This document shows positions 5,695-6,091 of a stretch of DNA of 6,091 nucleotides, piece after piece (position 1 is the stretch's first letter; each line of letters starts with the position of its first letter). Origin of the DNA: an uncultured Spirochaetaceae bacterium (GTDB lineage: Bacteria; Spirochaetota; Spirochaetia; Treponematales; Treponemataceae); assembly GCA_902772605.1 (NCBI GenBank), contig CACYBG010000092.1:1-6091 (forward strand), written 5' to 3'. A model generated the notes under the pieces. That model searched no databases, was not told the DNA's origin, and was given only the letters and a program-made list of their open reading frames with translations. The translations under genes were made by a program, and so were the position numbers.

Positions 5695-6051
5695 CTAATT
5701 GTTCTGGCGGTCGCGCTTTGACTGGCATCCCACGCAGTATTTTGCCCATGGAATGTAAGTAAGCCTTGGTTCTGGAATCGGCTGTCCGCAATCAAGACAG
5801 ATTCCGTAAGTTCCCTGATTGATTCTGGCAAGGGCACTGTTTATCTGATTCAACAGGTCGGCATCCCTAGCACCAAGCTGATTCAGAAGGTAACCGTCTA
5901 CGGCATAGGAAGCCACGTCAATTTCATCTCCAGGTTCAGAACCGCCTTTTAGTTCAGTGACTTCAGCATTTCTGTCAGAAATCGCCGTAATCAGTTCCTC
6001 TTTCTTGGCGAGCATCTTTTCCTTGGCTTTTTCTATGAAGTCTTTTTTCAT
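5695..6051 (-). CDS. TraR/DksA-family C4 zinc finger protein
   Basis: The 118-residue protein has a charged, probably coiled-coil N-terminus (residues 4-35), then the acidic GDEIDVA segment. D42, D45 and A47 in it match the DxxDxA motif at the tip of the E. coli DksA coiled coil. A second helix (about 50-78) follows, and then a C4 zinc finger, C85-x2-C88-x17-C106-x2-C109. The QGTYGICLDCGQPIP stretch is characteristic of the family. In E. coli such proteins enter the secondary channel of RNA polymerase and, with ppGpp, adjust transcription of ribosomal and stress genes. Presence of both motifs supports a DksA-like role here, though it is shorter than E. coli DksA (151 residues) and the coiled coil is shorter. 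The start at ATG 6051 is supported by AAAGGGG seven bases upstream. A likely -10 (AATAAT, 6084-6079) is visible but its -35 lies beyond the window. It converges on the operon and shares its terminator region. Confidence 0.93.
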   Translation of the reverse strand: MKKDFIEKAKEKMLAKKEELITAISDRNAEVTELKGGSEPGDEIDVASYAVDGYLLNQLGARDADLLNQINSALARINQGTYGICLDCGQPIPEPRLTYIPWAKYCVGCQSKRDRQNN

Positions 6052-6091
6052 ATTAAATCCCCTTTATTGACAATTTGAATTATTTTGTACA

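Noticed and set aside
5592..5837. Minus-strand open frames overlapping the DksA-like gene and terminator
   Set aside because: They are out-of-frame shadows of the DksA-like gene and run through the terminator hairpin.

Overview
The window looks like spirochaete chromosome, most likely a Treponema-type organism. This is inferred from an AT-leaning but mixed base composition, a large lipoprotein with a relaxed spirochaetal-style lipobox, its coupling to a predicted outer-membrane beta-barrel, and a short TraR/DksA-type protein. No rRNA or other taxonomic marker is present, so the assignment is tentative.

Layout: (1) 1-105 is the 3' flank of a minus-strand gene and holds a nested inverted repeat. 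(2) 106-876, minus strand, encodes a complete Cof-type HAD phosphatase. A near-consensus sigma70 promoter sits so close to its ATG that the mRNA should be leaderless. (3) 877-1359 is a 480-base divergent intergenic region. It has the HAD promoter with an overlapping tandem repeat, an AT-rich block, then a hairpin-rich segment (about 1027-1303) with its own plus-strand promoter and bracketed by a perfect 10-bp inverted repeat. This is the least explained part of the window and may be a long structured leader, a small RNA or a decayed element. (4) 1360-4281 encodes a 973-residue lipoprotein of no recognised family. (5) 4294-5595, 12 bases later with its own strong ribosome binding site, encodes a 433-residue exported protein that reads like an outer-membrane beta-barrel. 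(6) 5596-5694 holds a hairpin and a strong terminator that can serve both strands. (7) 5695-6051, minus strand, encodes a 118-residue TraR/DksA-family protein with a complete C4 zinc finger and a DksA-like DxxDxA motif.

The functional core is the two-gene lipoprotein plus barrel operon. Tight spacing, one shared terminator and matching export signals suggest that the two proteins work together at the outer membrane; their function cannot be read from sequence. The long leader in front of the operon suggests that its expression is controlled after transcription starts. The HAD and DksA-like genes are housekeeping-type neighbours with no visible link to the operon.
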